From: Allobosea thiooxidans
GTDB taxonomy: Bacteria; Pseudomonadota; Alphaproteobacteria; Rhizobiales; Beijerinckiaceae
DNA: 64,000 nucleotides
Direction of reading: 5' to 3'
NCBI RefSeq assembly: GCF_900168195.1
Contig: NZ_FUYX01000006.1
Location: 1 to 64,000, forward strand
Shown here: in pieces, positions 34,429 to 43,775 of the stretch
Position numbering within the stretch: position 1 is the stretch's first letter
How the letters are laid out: each line of letters opens with the position of its first letter
Notes under the pieces: model-generated
Seen by the model: only the letters and a program-made list of their open reading frames with translations
Told to the model about the DNA's origin: nothing
Databases searched by the model: none
Position numbers and translations under genes: made by a program

Positions 34429-35057
34429 GCAGGGCATACGATTACATCCAGGACGGCGCGGCGATCTATGAGCGCTCCTTCGCCATCATCCGGGCGGAAG
34501 CCGATCTCGCGCGCTTCAGCGGCACGGCCGAGCGCGTCGTGGTGCGGATGATCCATGCCTGCGGCATGACCGACCTGCCCCGCGACGTCGCGATGTCCGC
34601 CGATTTTGCGGAAGCGTCGCAGGCGGCGCTCAAGGGCGGCGCGCCGATCCTGTGCGATGCGAAGATGGTCGCCAATGGCGTGACGCGCGCGCGCCTGCCG
34701 GCCGGCAACGAAGTCCTCTGCACGCTGGACGACCCGCAGGTTCCGGCGCTCGCGGCGCAGATGGGCACGACCCGCTCCGCCGCCGCGATGGAGCTGTGGA
34801 AGCCCCGGCTCGCGGGCTCCGTCGTCGTGATCGGCAATGCGCCGACCTCGCTGTTCCGGCTGCTGGAAATGCTCGATGCCGGCGCGCCGAAACCTGCCGC
34901 CGTGATCGGCATCCCCGTCGGCTTCGTCGGCGCGGCGGAATCGAAGGCGGCGCTGGCGAAGGACGGACGCGTGCCCTTCCTCGTGGTGCATGGGCGCCGC
35001 GGCGGCTCGGCCATGGCGGCGGCAGCCGTCAACGCGCTGGCACAGGACAAGGAATAA
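34425..35057 (+). CDS. cobH: Precorrin-8X methylmutase
   Basis: CobH moves a methyl group from C-11 to C-12 to give hydrogenobyrinic acid. The 210-aa protein shows the family blocks YDYIQDGAAIYERSFAIIR near the N-terminus and VVRMIHACGMTDLPRDVAMS near 37-56, with the catalytic histidine in IHACGM. GFVGAAESKAAL is near 166. The start is TTG 34425, which overlaps the cobG stop as TTGA; no ATG fits the family N-terminus better. Confidence 0.94.
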   Translation: MSRAYDYIQDGAAIYERSFAIIRAEADLARFSGTAERVVVRMIHACGMTDLPRDVAMSADFAEASQAALKGGAPILCDAKMVANGVTRARLPAGNEVLCTLDDPQVPALAAQMGTTRSAAAMELWKPRLAGSVVVIGNAPTSLFRLLEMLDAGAPKPAAVIGIPVGFVGAAESKAALAKDGRVPFLVVHGRRGGSAMAAAAVNALAQDKE

Positions 35058-35060
35058 CCG

Positions 35061-35801
35061 ATGAGCGGGACAGCAAGAACCCTGCTCTACGGAGTCGGCC
35101 TCGGACCGGGCGCGCCGGATTTGATGACGGTGCGGGCTCGCGAGATCATCCTCTGCGCCGACCGGCTGGTGCATTTCTGCAAGCGCGGCCGGCGCGGCAA
35201 TGCCCGCACCACCGCCGATACCATCGTCGCGCCCGATCCGGCACGCGAGATCGAGCTCGCCTTCCCGGTCACGACCGAGGCCAGCGTCGGCGAGCCCGAT
35301 TATGACGGGCCGATCGCGACCTTCTACGAGGCGGCCGCCGAACAGCTGGCCGCGGAGATGCAGGCCGGGCGGACGCTCGCCGTGCTCTGCGACGGCGACC
35401 CGTTCTTCTACGGTTCCTTCATGCATCTGTGGCGGCGACTCTCGCCACGCTTCCCGACCGAGGTCGTGCCCGGCGTCACCGGCATGACGGGCGCCTGGGG
35501 CGAGGCGGGCGCGCCGATCACCTGGGGCGACGATGTGATGACGGTGCTGCCCGGCACGCTGCCGGAGGCGGAACTGGCGCGGCGCCTCGCCGACACCGAC
35601 GCCGCCGTGATCATGAAGCTCGGCCGCAATCTGCCCAAGGTGCGCCGTGCCCTGACCGCCGCAGGACTTGCCGGCCGCGCCATCTATGTCGAGCGCGCGA
35701 CCATGGCACGGCAGGTGGTGGCGCGGCTCGCCGATAAGACCGACGACGAGGCGCCCTATTTCGCGATGGTGCTGGTGCCCGGCGAGGGGCGCAGGCTGTG
35801 A
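35061..35801 (+). CDS. cobI: Precorrin-2 C20-methyltransferase
   Basis: CobI methylates precorrin-2 at C-20 with AdoMet. The 246-aa protein has the methylase signature YGVGLGPGAPDLMTVRAREI near residue 9 and the loop LCDGDPFFYGSFMHLWRRL near 112-130. VVPGVTGMTGAWGEAG near 135 is also conserved. It starts 3 bp after cobH and its stop overlaps the cobJ GTG start. Confidence 0.95.
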   Translation: MSGTARTLLYGVGLGPGAPDLMTVRAREIILCADRLVHFCKRGRRGNARTTADTIVAPDPAREIELAFPVTTEASVGEPDYDGPIATFYEAAAEQLAAEMQAGRTLAVLCDGDPFFYGSFMHLWRRLSPRFPTEVVPGVTGMTGAWGEAGAPITWGDDVMTVLPGTLPEAELARRLADTDAAVIMKLGRNLPKVRRALTAAGLAGRAIYVERATMARQVVARLADKTDDEAPYFAMVLVPGEGRRL

Positions 35802-36589
35802 CCGGCACGCTTACCATCGTCGGCCTCGGCCCTGGCACGCCGGAATGGATCACCCCGGCCGCGCAGGCCGCAGTCGATGTCGCCACGGATATCGTCGGCT
35901 ACGGCCCCTATGTCGATCGGGTGCCGGAACGGGATGGGCGGACCAAGCACGCCTCCGACAACCGTGTCGAGGTCGAGCGCGCCTCCCATGCACTGCGGCT
36001 GGCGGCGCAAGGCCGCAAGGTGGCGGTCGTCTCGGGCGGCGATCCCGGCGTCTTCGCCATGGCGGCGGCGGTGTTCGAGGCTCTCGAAGCGGGCCCGACG
36101 GAATGGCTGGCGATCCCGATTGCGGTCGAGCCCGGCATCACCGCGATGCTGGCTGCGGCGGCACGAGCCGGCGCCCCGCTCGGCGGCGATTTCTGCGCGA
36201 TCTCGCTCTCCGACAACCTCAAGCCCTGGGAGGTGGTGACCAGGCGGCTCGAAGCGGCGCTCGCCGCCGATTTCGTGATCTGCCTCTACAACCCGATCTC
36301 GAAGGCGCGGCCCTGGCAACTCGGCGCGGCGCTGGAGCTGGCGGTGAAGCAGCGCGAAGCCGCGACGCCCGTGCTGTTCGCCCGCGCCATCGGCAGGCCA
36401 GACGAGAATCTGCGCGTGCTGACGCTGGCGGAGGCCGTGGCGGCCGCCGGCACGGCCGATATGGCGACACTGGTGATGATCGGGGCTTCAAACACGCGGC
36501 TGGTCGCTCGCGAAGGCGGGCGGCCTTACGTCTATACGCCGCGCTCGGTGACGAAGAGCCCCTGCGCCACCAGCCAGGGCAGGACCTGA
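35798..36589 (+). CDS. cobJ: Precorrin-3B C17-methyltransferase
   Basis: CobJ methylates C-17 and drives ring contraction. The 263-aa protein has VGLGPGTPEWITPAAQAA near residue 7, VVSGGDPGVFAMAAAVFEAL near 76 and CLYNPISKARPWQL near 162, all typical of the family. The start is GTG 35798, overlapping cobI by 4 bp. The 3' end overlaps the convergent cobK gene by 58 bp, which is unusual within an otherwise one-way operon. Confidence 0.94.
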   Translation: MTGTLTIVGLGPGTPEWITPAAQAAVDVATDIVGYGPYVDRVPERDGRTKHASDNRVEVERASHALRLAAQGRKVAVVSGGDPGVFAMAAAVFEALEAGPTEWLAIPIAVEPGITAMLAAAARAGAPLGGDFCAISLSDNLKPWEVVTRRLEAALAADFVICLYNPISKARPWQLGAALELAVKQREAATPVLFARAIGRPDENLRVLTLAEAVAAAGTADMATLVMIGASNTRLVAREGGRPYVYTPRSVTKSPCATSQGRT

Positions 36590-37296
36590 TCGATATGGTC
36601 GACGGTCTCGACATCGGGCTTCAGCGGCCGCTCGACCATCACCACCGGCAGCGACAGCCGGCGCGCGGCCACGAGCTTGCCGACCGTGGCCGGACCGCCG
36701 GAATTCTTGCTGACCAGGATCTCGACGCCCTCGCGGCGCATCAGATCCTCCTCGTCATCGGCGTCGAAGGGGCCTCGCTGCTGGATGACGTCGACATGCG
36801 GCACCGGCAGCCGATCGCCGATCGGCTCGATGGCGCGCACCAGATAGCGGTGCTGCGGCGCATCGGCAAAGGCGGGCAATTCGAGCCGGCCCACGGTGAG
36901 AAAGACGCGGCGCGCCTCGCCGCCGAGCGCCTGCACCGCCGCGTCGATATCCGGCACCGATTTCCAGCGGTCGCCGGGGCGCGGCTTCCAGGAATCGCGC
37001 CTGATGGCGAGCAGCGGCACACCCTCGGCCTTGCAGGCATGCTCGGCATTGAAAGGCATGATGGCCGCGAAGGGATGGGTGGCGTCGACGACGGCGACGA
37101 TCCCCTCCTCGACGAGATATTGCCTCAACCCCTCGACGCCGCCGAAGCCGCCGACGCGGACAGGCAGGTTCGTCGGTCGGGGATCGACGGTGTGCCCGGC
37201 CAGCGAGATAATGGCACGAATGTCCGGAGCCTGATCAGCGAGAAGCTGGTCGAGCGCCGCAGCTTCACTCGTTCCGCCAAGGATGAGGACGGTCAT
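36532..37296 (-). CDS. cobK: Precorrin-6A reductase
   Basis: CobK reduces precorrin-6A with NADPH. The 254-aa protein starts with the nucleotide-binding MTVLILGGTSEAAALDQLL. VVDATHPFAAIMPFNAEHAC is near residue 80 and ILVSKNSGGPATVGKLVAAR near 195-214, both diagnostic. It is on the minus strand inside the plus-strand operon. It overlaps cobJ at its 3' end and shares its start CATG with cobL. Start 37296 gives the normal N-terminus. Confidence 0.94.
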   Translation of the reverse strand: MTVLILGGTSEAAALDQLLADQAPDIRAIISLAGHTVDPRPTNLPVRVGGFGGVEGLRQYLVEEGIVAVVDATHPFAAIMPFNAEHACKAEGVPLLAIRRDSWKPRPGDRWKSVPDIDAAVQALGGEARRVFLTVGRLELPAFADAPQHRYLVRAIEPIGDRLPVPHVDVIQQRGPFDADDEEDLMRREGVEILVSKNSGGPATVGKLVAARRLSLPVVMVERPLKPDVETVDHIDQVLPWLVAQGLFVTERGV

Positions 37297-38542
37297 GGCA
37301 GCAGTGTTACGTGAATCGGATGTTCTGTCGAGCCGGCCGGCGGAGCCCTGGCTCTCGCTGGTCGGCCTCGGCGAGGACGGGTCGGCAGGCCTCAGCCGCG
37401 AAGCGCTCACCGTGCTGAACGAGGCAGAGATCGTCTTCGGCGGCGATCGCCATATCGCGCTGGTCGGGAAGGTGCCGGGTGAGCTCAGGCCCTGGCCGCA
37501 GCCCTTCCGCAATGCCCTGCCGCAGATCCTCAAGGAGCGCGGCCGCAAGGTCTGCGTGCTCGCGACGAGCGACCCGTTCCATTACGGCATCGGCAACAGC
37601 CTGAGCCGCGCGATCCCGGCGGAAGAGATGCGGATCATCCCGCAGCTCTCCTCCTTCTCGATGGCCTGCGCGCGGATGCGCTGGCCGCAGGAGGAATGCG
37701 CGCTGGTCTCGCTCCACGGCCGCACGCTCTACCGGATCGTGCCGCATCTCCAGCCCGAGGCGCGCATCCTCGCCCTGTCCTGGGACGAGACGACACCGCG
37801 CGCCGTCGCCGAACTCATGACCGCGCGCGGCATGGGCGCGAGCCGCATCGTCGTGATGGAATCGCTCGGCGGGCCACAGGAGCGCATCCGCGAGACGCGC
37901 GCCGACGCCTTCGCCCTCGACAATGTCGTGCCGCTCAACCTGATTGCGATCGAGGTTGCCGCTACCCACGACTCGCGCATCCTGCCGCTCGCGCCCGGGC
38001 TCGACGAGGAATGGTTCGCCCATGACGGGCAGATCACCAAATCCGAGATCCGCGCGATCACGCTTTCCGCGCTGGCGCCGCGCGGCGGCGAGCTGCTCTG
38101 GGATGTCGGCGCCGGCTCCGGCTCGGTCGCAGTCGAATGGTGCCAGCGTCACGTCCGTAATCGTGCCGTCGCCTTCGAGGCGAAGCCGGAGCGGGCGGAG
38201 CGGATCAAGCGCAACAAGCTCGAGCTCGGCGGACTTTCCGTCGAGGTGGTGGGCGAGGCACCGGCGGGCTTCGTCGGGCGCGAGGCGCCGGATGCGGTCT
38301 TCATCGGCGGCGGGCTGACCGAGGAGGGCCTGTTCGACGCGGCTTGGGCGGCGCTGAAGCCGGGCGGGCGGCTCGTCGCCAATGTCGTGACCATCGAGGG
38401 CGAGGCCAAGCTCGCCGCACTTCATGCCGAACATGGCGGCTCGCTGCGCCGCATCTCGATCGACCGGCTCGCCCCCGTTGGCGGCAAGCATGGCTGGCGC
38501 CCGGCCATGCCGGTGACGCAATGGCGGGTCGAAAAGCCTTGA
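37295..38542 (+). CDS. cobL: Precorrin-6B C5,15-methyltransferase (decarboxylating)
   Basis: CobL methylates C-5 and C-15 and removes a carboxyl group. The 415-aa protein fuses a CbiE-like methylase (LSLVGLGEDGSAGLSREAL near residue 20, LATSDPFHYGIGNSL near 90) to a CbiT-like domain (LWDVGAGSGSVAVEWCQRH near 265). ATG 37295 is preferred over ATG 37283 because a GAGGA lies at the right distance; the earlier ATG has its purine run directly adjacent. The stop overlaps cobE by 22 bp. Confidence 0.94.
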   Translation: MAAVLRESDVLSSRPAEPWLSLVGLGEDGSAGLSREALTVLNEAEIVFGGDRHIALVGKVPGELRPWPQPFRNALPQILKERGRKVCVLATSDPFHYGIGNSLSRAIPAEEMRIIPQLSSFSMACARMRWPQEECALVSLHGRTLYRIVPHLQPEARILALSWDETTPRAVAELMTARGMGASRIVVMESLGGPQERIRETRADAFALDNVVPLNLIAIEVAATHDSRILPLAPGLDEEWFAHDGQITKSEIRAITLSALAPRGGELLWDVGAGSGSVAVEWCQRHVRNRAVAFEAKPERAERIKRNKLELGGLSVEVVGEAPAGFVGREAPDAVFIGGGLTEEGLFDAAWAALKPGGRLVANVVTIEGEAKLAALHAEHGGSLRRISIDRLAPVGGKHGWRPAMPVTQWRVEKP

Positions 38543-38931
38543 GCGCCGGCCACCTCGTCGCCGGCATCGGGATCAGGCCCGGCACGGATGCCGCCGACAT
38601 CCTCGCCTGCCTCGACCAGGCCCTGGCGATCGCCGGGCTTTCCGGCAGTGCCACGCCGCGTTTCGCGACGCTCGCAAGCCGCGTCGCCGAAGCCGGCATG
38701 ATCGCGGCCGCAACCGATCGCGCGGCCGAGCTCGTGGCCATCCCCGACGAGGCGCTGAAGGGCTTCGAGGCCGCCTGCGCGACGCGCTCGACCCGGATCG
38801 CCTCGCTCTATGGCGTCGGCTCGGTGGCGGAGGCGGCCGCGCTTGCTGCGGCGGGGCCGGGCGGCGAGCTGGTGCAGCCGCGGATCGCGACCGCCCGCGT
38901 CACCTGCGCTCTGGCCAGGACGACATCATGA
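38521..38931 (+). CDS. cobE: Cobalamin biosynthesis protein CobE
   Basis: This 136-aa protein resembles the C-terminal domain of Cbi[25 protein letters not shown] near the N-terminus and [26 protein letters not shown] near residues 95-120 are typical of CobE. Its exact role in the aerobic pathway is unclear. It may help release or protect an intermediate between CobL and CobM. ATG 38521 lies inside the end of cobL. Confidence 0.88.
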   Translation: MAGRKALSAGHLVAGIGIRPGTDAADILACLDQALAIAGLSGSATPRFATLASRVAEAGMIAAATDRAAELVAIPDEALKGFEAACATRSTRIASLYGVGSVAEAAALAAAGPGGELVQPRIATARVTCALARTTS

Positions 38932-38944
38932 AATCGCTTCACGC

Positions 38945-39709
38945 ATGACTATCCATTTCATCGGCGCCGGCCCTGGCGCGCCCGATCTCATCACGCTGCG
39001 CGGGCGCGACCTGATTGCCGCCAGCCCGGTCTGCCTCTATGCGGGATCGCTGATCCCCAAGATGATGCTCGACTGGTGCCCGCCGGGAGCACGCGTCGTC
39101 GACACTGCCCCGCTCGCGCTCGACGCCATCATCGCCGAAATGGAGGCCGCGGATCTGGCGGGGCAGGACGTGGCGCGGCTGCATTCCGGCGATCTCTCGA
39201 TCTGGAGCGCCTGCGGCGAACAGATGCGCCGGCTCGACCGGCTCGGCATCCCCTATACGGTGACGCCCGGCGTGCCGGCTTTCGCAGCCGCCGCCGCCGT
39301 GCTGAAGCGCGAGCTCACCCTGCCCGGCGTGGCGCAGTCGCTGGTGCTGACCCGCACCTCCGGCCGCGCCTCGGCCATGCCTTCGAGGGAAAAGCTCGCG
39401 ACCTTCGCCGCCTCCGGCGCCACGCTCGCCATCCATCTCTCGATCCATGTGATCGAGCAGGTCGTGGCGGAGCTGACCCCGTTCTATGGCCAAGACTGCC
39501 CGGTCGCGGTGGTGTTCCGCGCGACCTGGCCGGATGAGACGGTGCTGCAGGGCAGGCTCGCGGACATCGCCGCAAAGGTACGGGCGAGCGCGCTCGAGCG
39601 CACGGCGCTGATCCTGGTCGGGCCCGCGCTGGCAGCCGATGATTTCGGCGAGAGCGCGCTCTATTCGATCGACTATGACCGCCGCTTCCGGCCCCGGGGC
39701 GGAGAATGA
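38945..39709 (+). CDS. cobM: Precorrin-4 C11-methyltransferase
   Basis: CobM methylates C-11 of precorrin-4. The 254-aa protein starts [20 protein letters not shown] and has [21 protein letters not shown] near residue 30, [20 protein letters not shown] near 78 and [16 protein letters not shown] near 133, all typical. The frame is open further upstream inside cobE, but ATG 38945 gives the family N-terminus. The stop overlaps the cobB start as ATGA. Confidence 0.95.
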   Translation: MTIHFIGAGPGAPDLITLRGRDLIAASPVCLYAGSLIPKMMLDWCPPGARVVDTAPLALDAIIAEMEAADLAGQDVARLHSGDLSIWSACGEQMRRLDRLGIPYTVTPGVPAFAAAAAVLKRELTLPGVAQSLVLTRTSGRASAMPSREKLATFAASGATLAIHLSIHVIEQVVAELTPFYGQDCPVAVVFRATWPDETVLQGRLADIAAKVRASALERTALILVGPALAADDFGESALYSIDYDRRFRPRGGE

Positions 39710-41034
39710 ATGCGCACGGCCTGCTCATCGCCGCGCCGCGTTCCGGCTCGGGCAAGACCACGATCACGCTCGGGCTGCAACGCGCATTGACGCGGCGCGG
39801 CCTCACCGTGCGCGGGCTGAAATGCGGGCCCGATTATATCGACCCCGCCTTCCACGCCGCCGCGACGGGCGCACCCAGCGCCAATCTCGATTCCTACGCC
39901 ATGCCGGACGGCCTGCTCGGGCGGATCGCCGGCGAGGCGGCCGAGGCCGCCGACATCGTCATCGCCGAAGGTTCGATGGGGCTGTTCGACGCCGTGCCGG
40001 GTCCGGAAGGCCATACCGGAGCCAGCGCCGATATCGCGGCGCTGACCGGCTGGCCCGTCATCCTCGTCATCGACGTCTCCGGAGCGGCGCAATCGGTGGC
40101 GGCGGTCGCGCTCGGCTGCAAGGCCTATGATCCGCGCATCCGTGTCGCCGGCATCATCCTCAACAAGGTCGCAAGCGCTCGCCATGAGCGGCTGGTACGG
40201 CAGGGCATGGAGCGCATCGGGCTGCCGGTTCTCGGCGCGCTGCCGCGAGAGGCGAGCCTGATCCTGCCCGAGCGCCATCTCGGACTGGTCCAGGCCGGCG
40301 AAACGGCCGATCTGCACGCCAGGCTCGATGCGCTGGCGGAAGCCGTTTCGGCTGCGGTCGATCTCGATGCGGTCATCGCGGCAGCCGGGGCCACGGCGCT
40401 TCCGGCTGCCATGGGTGGCGATGCTCCGCCCCTGCCCGCCCCGGGACGGCGGATCGCCATCGCCCGCGATGCCGCCTTCTCCTTCGTCTATCCGCATGTC
40501 GAGACAGGGTGGCGTGCGGCGGGGGCCGAGCTGCTCGCGTTCTCGCCGCTGAAGGACGAGGCACCGCCCGAGCATTGCGACGCCTGCTGGCTGCCGGGGG
40601 GCTATCCCGAACTGCATGCCGGCAGGATCGCGGCCGCCAGCCGTTTCCTCAAGGGCCTGCGCGCCTTCGCCGAAACCCGCCCCGTCCATGGCGAGTGCGG
40701 CGGCTACATGGTCCTCGGGCGCAGCCTGACCGACGCCGACGGCGCGGTCCACGTCATGGCGGGGCTGCTCTCGGTCGAAACCTCCTTCGCCAGGCGGAAG
40801 ATGAATCTCGGCTATCGACGCGCCGTGCTGGAAGCCGACGGTCCGCTCGGCCGCGCCGGCGCGACATTGACCGGGCACGAATTCCACTATGCCAGCATCG
40901 TCGCGCAGGGCGAGGATCCGCCTTTCGCCACGGTGCGCGACCCGCACGGCTCGCCGCCCGCCCCCGCCGGAAGCCGGCGCGGGCTGGTGACGGGCTCGTT
41001 CTTCCATGCCATCGCCACGGCAGGCCCGGCGTGA
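39706..41034 (+). CDS. cobB: Cobyrinic/hydrogenobyrinic acid a,c-diamide synthase
   Basis: CobB amidates the a and c side chains with glutamine and ATP. The 442-aa protein has the P-loop [19 protein letters not shown] near residue 11, [17 protein letters not shown] near 43, and the C-terminal class I glutaminase with the nucleophile in [11 protein letters not shown] near 330. [10 protein letters not shown] near 390 supplies the late conserved histidine. It overlaps cobM and is followed by bluB, whose GTG start overlaps its stop. Confidence 0.95.
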   Translation: MNAHGLLIAAPRSGSGKTTITLGLQRALTRRGLTVRGLKCGPDYIDPAFHAAATGAPSANLDSYAMPDGLLGRIAGEAAEAADIVIAEGSMGLFDAVPGPEGHTGASADIAALTGWPVILVIDVSGAAQSVAAVALGCKAYDPRIRVAGIILNKVASARHERLVRQGMERIGLPVLGALPREASLILPERHLGLVQAGETADLHARLDALAEAVSAAVDLDAVIAAAGATALPAAMGGDAPPLPAPGRRIAIARDAAFSFVYPHVETGWRAAGAELLAFSPLKDEAPPEHCDACWLPGGYPELHAGRIAAASRFLKGLRAFAETRPVHGECGGYMVLGRSLTDADGAVHVMAGLLSVETSFARRKMNLGYRRAVLEADGPLGRAGATLTGHEFHYASIVAQGEDPPFATVRDPHGSPPAPAGSRRGLVTGSFFHAIATAGPA

Positions 41035-41648
41035 GCCAGGGGCCGGTCTTCGACGAAGCCTTCGCCCGGCAATTCGAGGAGTTGCTGCGCTGGCGGCGCG
41101 ACGTCCGGCGGTTCCGGCGCGACCCCGTCCCGGCCGCGCTGGTCGAGGAACTTCTCGCCCAGACCCGGCTTTCGCCCTCGGTCGGGCATTCGCAGCCCTG
41201 GCGCTGGCTTGCCATCGACGAGCCGGCCCGGCGCGAAGCGGTGCAGGCGAGCTTCCAGCGCTGCAACGCCGACGCGCTGGCCTCCTATGAGGGCGAGCGC
41301 GCCGCGCTCTACGCCCGCCTCAAGCTCGAAGGCCTGCGCGAGGCGCCGGTCCAGTTCGCCGTGTTCTGCGACCATGGGACCGAGCGCGGCCATGGCCTTG
41401 GCCGGCGGACCATGCCGGAGATGCTCGACTACTCGGTCGTGGCGGCGATCACCCAGTTCTGGCTGTCGGCGCGCATCCACGGGCTGGGCGTCGGCTGGGT
41501 CTCGATTCTCGAGCCGGCGGAGATCGCGGCGGCACTCGGCGCGCCATCCGACTGGAAGCTGATCGCCTATCTCTGCATCGGCTGGCCGGAAGCGGACTGC
41601 GCCGAGCCGGAGCTGGTCAGGGCGGGCTGGGAGACGGGGCGGGGATGA
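41031..41648 (+). CDS. bluB: 5,6-dimethylbenzimidazole synthase
   Basis: BluB breaks down reduced FMN with oxygen to form dimethylbenzimidazole, the lower ligand of B12. The 205-aa protein has the nitroreductase-like fold with RRDVRRFRRDPVP near residue 18, ARLSPSVGHSQPWR-like TRLSPSVGHSQPWRW near 43, and LGVGWVSILEPAEIAAALG near 155. GTG 41031 overlaps the cobB stop as GTGA. Its presence suits aerobic synthesis of true B12 in this host. Confidence 0.93.
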   Translation: MSQGPVFDEAFARQFEELLRWRRDVRRFRRDPVPAALVEELLAQTRLSPSVGHSQPWRWLAIDEPARREAVQASFQRCNADALASYEGERAALYARLKLEGLREAPVQFAVFCDHGTERGHGLGRRTMPEMLDYSVVAAITQFWLSARIHGLGVGWVSILEPAEIAAALGAPSDWKLIAYLCIGWPEADCAEPELVRAGWETGRG

Positions 41649-41672
41649 CGGTCGCGCCGGCGCCCAAAGAGA

Positions 41673-41697
41673 AGAGCCGGCCCCCAGGGCCGGCTCT
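41673..41697 (-). terminator. Intrinsic terminator-like hairpin between bluB and the caspase gene
   Basis: AGAGCCGGCCC (41673-41683) pairs perfectly with GGGCCGGCTCT (41687-41697) around three bases. On the minus strand the stem is followed by TTCTCTTT, a weak T-rich tail, so it most likely ends the caspase-like gene. It may also stop cob transcription from the left. Confidence 0.6.
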
Positions 41698-41723
41698 CGG
41701 TGAATGGTGGCAGGCTGGTCGGG

Positions 41724-43370
41724 TCAGCGCCCGAGGATGCCGCCCATGATCGCCCCGCCGATGATCGAGCCGATCGCCGCGGCGCCCGCATTGTTGCCGG
41801 CATCCTCGGTGCGATTGCGGACCCGCCCCTGATAGCCGGTGCTGGTCGTGCCGGGACGCGCGGGACGCGCAGTGCCGGAGCCCTGATAGGCGACGCCGCG
41901 CTCGCGAGCGAGATCGCGCTGGTACATCTCGTCGCCTTCATAGGTGACGTTGCGCGTGGCCTTGCCGGCCGGCTGGCCCTCGCCCGCCACCTTGCGCTTC
42001 TTCTCGGCAGCCGCCTTCTCCTCGGCGAGCGCGGCCTGATAGGCCGTCTCGCTCTGGGCGCGCAGGGCGCTCGCCTGCATCGCCGTCAGGAAACCCGTCT
42101 CCTGAATGCCGCGCGACTTCTGCCATTCCTGGATCGCCTTGCGCTGGCTCGGCCCGAAATTGGCCGCGGCCTTGCCCGGCTGGAAACCGCTGACGCGCAG
42201 GCGGGTCTGCAACTCGCGCCTGTCCTTGACCGCGAGCTTCATCGCCGCCTCGGTCTGCACCGTGCCGATCTCCTTCTTCAGCGCCTCGTCGGTGACGCCG
42301 GGTGGCGTCTCGAGGAAGCCGGCGGCCGGCTTCGCCGCCTCCAGGCTCGCCAAGCGATTGCGCGCGAAGCTGGCGAACTGGCCGGTCGGGAACGCGTCCA
42401 GATAGGCGCGGTAATCGGCGGCGGAGTTGCCGCGCTCGGCGACCTCCCAGGTCTTGACGTCGATCTGGGCGCGGTCGAACGAGGGCGCCGCCGGCATGGC
42501 GGGGACCGGCACCGCGGCATCGATCGTCTTGGTCGCGGCCACGGAAGGATCGACCGAGGCGAGCTTCAGCGACGGATTGAGCCTGAATTCGCCGATGATC
42601 GAGGAGTTGGTCCAGGGCTTCTGCTTCTTGCCTGTCGCCTCCCAGACATCGGCCCGCACGCGATCCATCACGGTCGTGATCGACACCTCGGGCGTCTCGA
42701 TATGCTTGAGCAGGGCCGCGGTGAAGGGGCTGTTGCCGTCCTTCTCGCCGTCGAGCGCGGTGGCGCGCGGATCGGTGGCGAAGGCGATCAGGATGCCCGA
42801 GGCCGTCTGCGTCTCGATCGCGGTCAGGCCGCGGGTGACGGCGCGCGACTTCGCCGCGAGCTGGGCGGCGAAGGGATTGTCGCGGCAGGCGTCGAGAATC
42901 AGGATGTTGACGCGCTCGTCGCGCTGCATCTGGCGCAGCACGAGCTGGACGTTGACCGCCTTGAAGTCGAGATCGGCTTCCGAACGCAGCGAGGCGTCGA
43001 CCGGGATGAGATAGTTCTCGTCGCCCACCGCGATGCCGTGGCCGGCATAGTAGACGAGACCGGCCTTGGCGCCGTCGAGCTTCTGCGCGAATTCGCGCAC
43101 CACACCGGTCATCTCCGCCATCTTGAGGTCGTAGCCCTCGACCACGTCGAAGCCCAGGCGCTTCAGGGCGGCGGAAACGCCCTTCGCATCGCGCTGCGGA
43201 TTGGCCAGAGGCGGCACCGCCGTATAGGCGCTGTTGCCGATCACGAGCGCGACGCGGCGCTCCGGCACGGCGGCGGCGCCGGGCGCAGCCAGGACAACGA
43301 CACAGAATGCAAGCGCAAGAGCCGCGGCCATCCGCGCCTGAAGCACCGAAATCCGAGACGCGAAGCTCAC
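41724..43370 (-). CDS. Secreted caspase-like (C14) protein
   Basis: This 548-aa protein has a signal peptide (MAAALALAFCVVVLAAPGAAA) and then a caspase-like p20 domain from about residue 36. The catalytic histidine is in VYYAGHGIAVGDENY near 100 and the cysteine in ILDACRDNPFA near 140. A long helical middle, a peptidoglycan-binding-like block (GPSQRKAIQEWQKSRG near 415) and a glycine-zipper tail (IGSIIGGAIMGGILG) follow. GTG 43370 is chosen because GGGGGAG lies 6 bases before it. Such bacterial metacaspases have unclear roles; envelope stress or cell death are guesses. Confidence 0.83.
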   Translation of the reverse strand: MSFASRISVLQARMAAALALAFCVVVLAAPGAAAVPERRVALVIGNSAYTAVPPLANPQRDAKGVSAALKRLGFDVVEGYDLKMAEMTGVVREFAQKLDGAKAGLVYYAGHGIAVGDENYLIPVDASLRSEADLDFKAVNVQLVLRQMQRDERVNILILDACRDNPFAAQLAAKSRAVTRGLTAIETQTASGILIAFATDPRATALDGEKDGNSPFTAALLKHIETPEVSITTVMDRVRADVWEATGKKQKPWTNSSIIGEFRLNPSLKLASVDPSVAATKTIDAAVPVPAMPAAPSFDRAQIDVKTWEVAERGNSAADYRAYLDAFPTGQFASFARNRLASLEAAKPAAGFLETPPGVTDEALKKEIGTVQTEAAMKLAVKDRRELQTRLRVSGFQPGKAAANFGPSQRKAIQEWQKSRGIQETGFLTAMQASALRAQSETAYQAALAEEKAAAEKKRKVAGEGQPAGKATRNVTYEGDEMYQRDLARERGVAYQGSGTARPARPGTTSTGYQGRVRNRTEDAGNNAGAAAIGSIIGGAIMGGILGR

Positions 43371-43775
43371 GACAATCTCCCCCAATTCAGCGGCACAGCC
43401 CCAGCGCCCGCGAAGGTCCATGCACAGGGCACCGCACGATCAAAAACCGACAACAATATACGAAAGCCAACAGGCATGTTTAGCGCATCGCTTTCCAATG
43501 GTAAACCGGGCTTCCCTTTGGTCGCACGAGACCAGTCACAGGTTCAAAGCCACGGTCGGACAGTCGCGCGACCGGCAGCATCGGCGCCATCGCGGCGACG
43601 CGGCATCCTTCGTTCCGATGACAGGAGGCATACGACAAAAGGATGAGATCGCGCGTCCCAAGGCCATTTCCGCGCTAGCGCGCGTTGACTTATGCCGCGA
43701 GCGCGGTGCAGCATGACTTACAAGGGGAACCGCACAAACAAAGAAAGACAAAGCTGATGAGGGCTGCCGTTGGGA
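43371..43775. other. Gene-free stretch before the ABC transporter operon
   Basis: Between the divergent caspase-like and livG-like genes there are about 400 bp without a supported gene. A TTGACT at 43685-43690 is the best -35 candidate for the transporter operon. The remainder shows no recognised RNA element. Confidence 0.5.
43685..43715 (+). promoter_or_regulatory. Possible promoter of the ABC transporter operon
   Basis: TTGACT at 43685-43690 matches the alphaproteobacterial -35 box. No good -10 box follows at 16-18 bp; the nearest is GCAGCAT. It lies about 90 bp before the start of the first transporter gene. Weak call. Confidence 0.25.
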
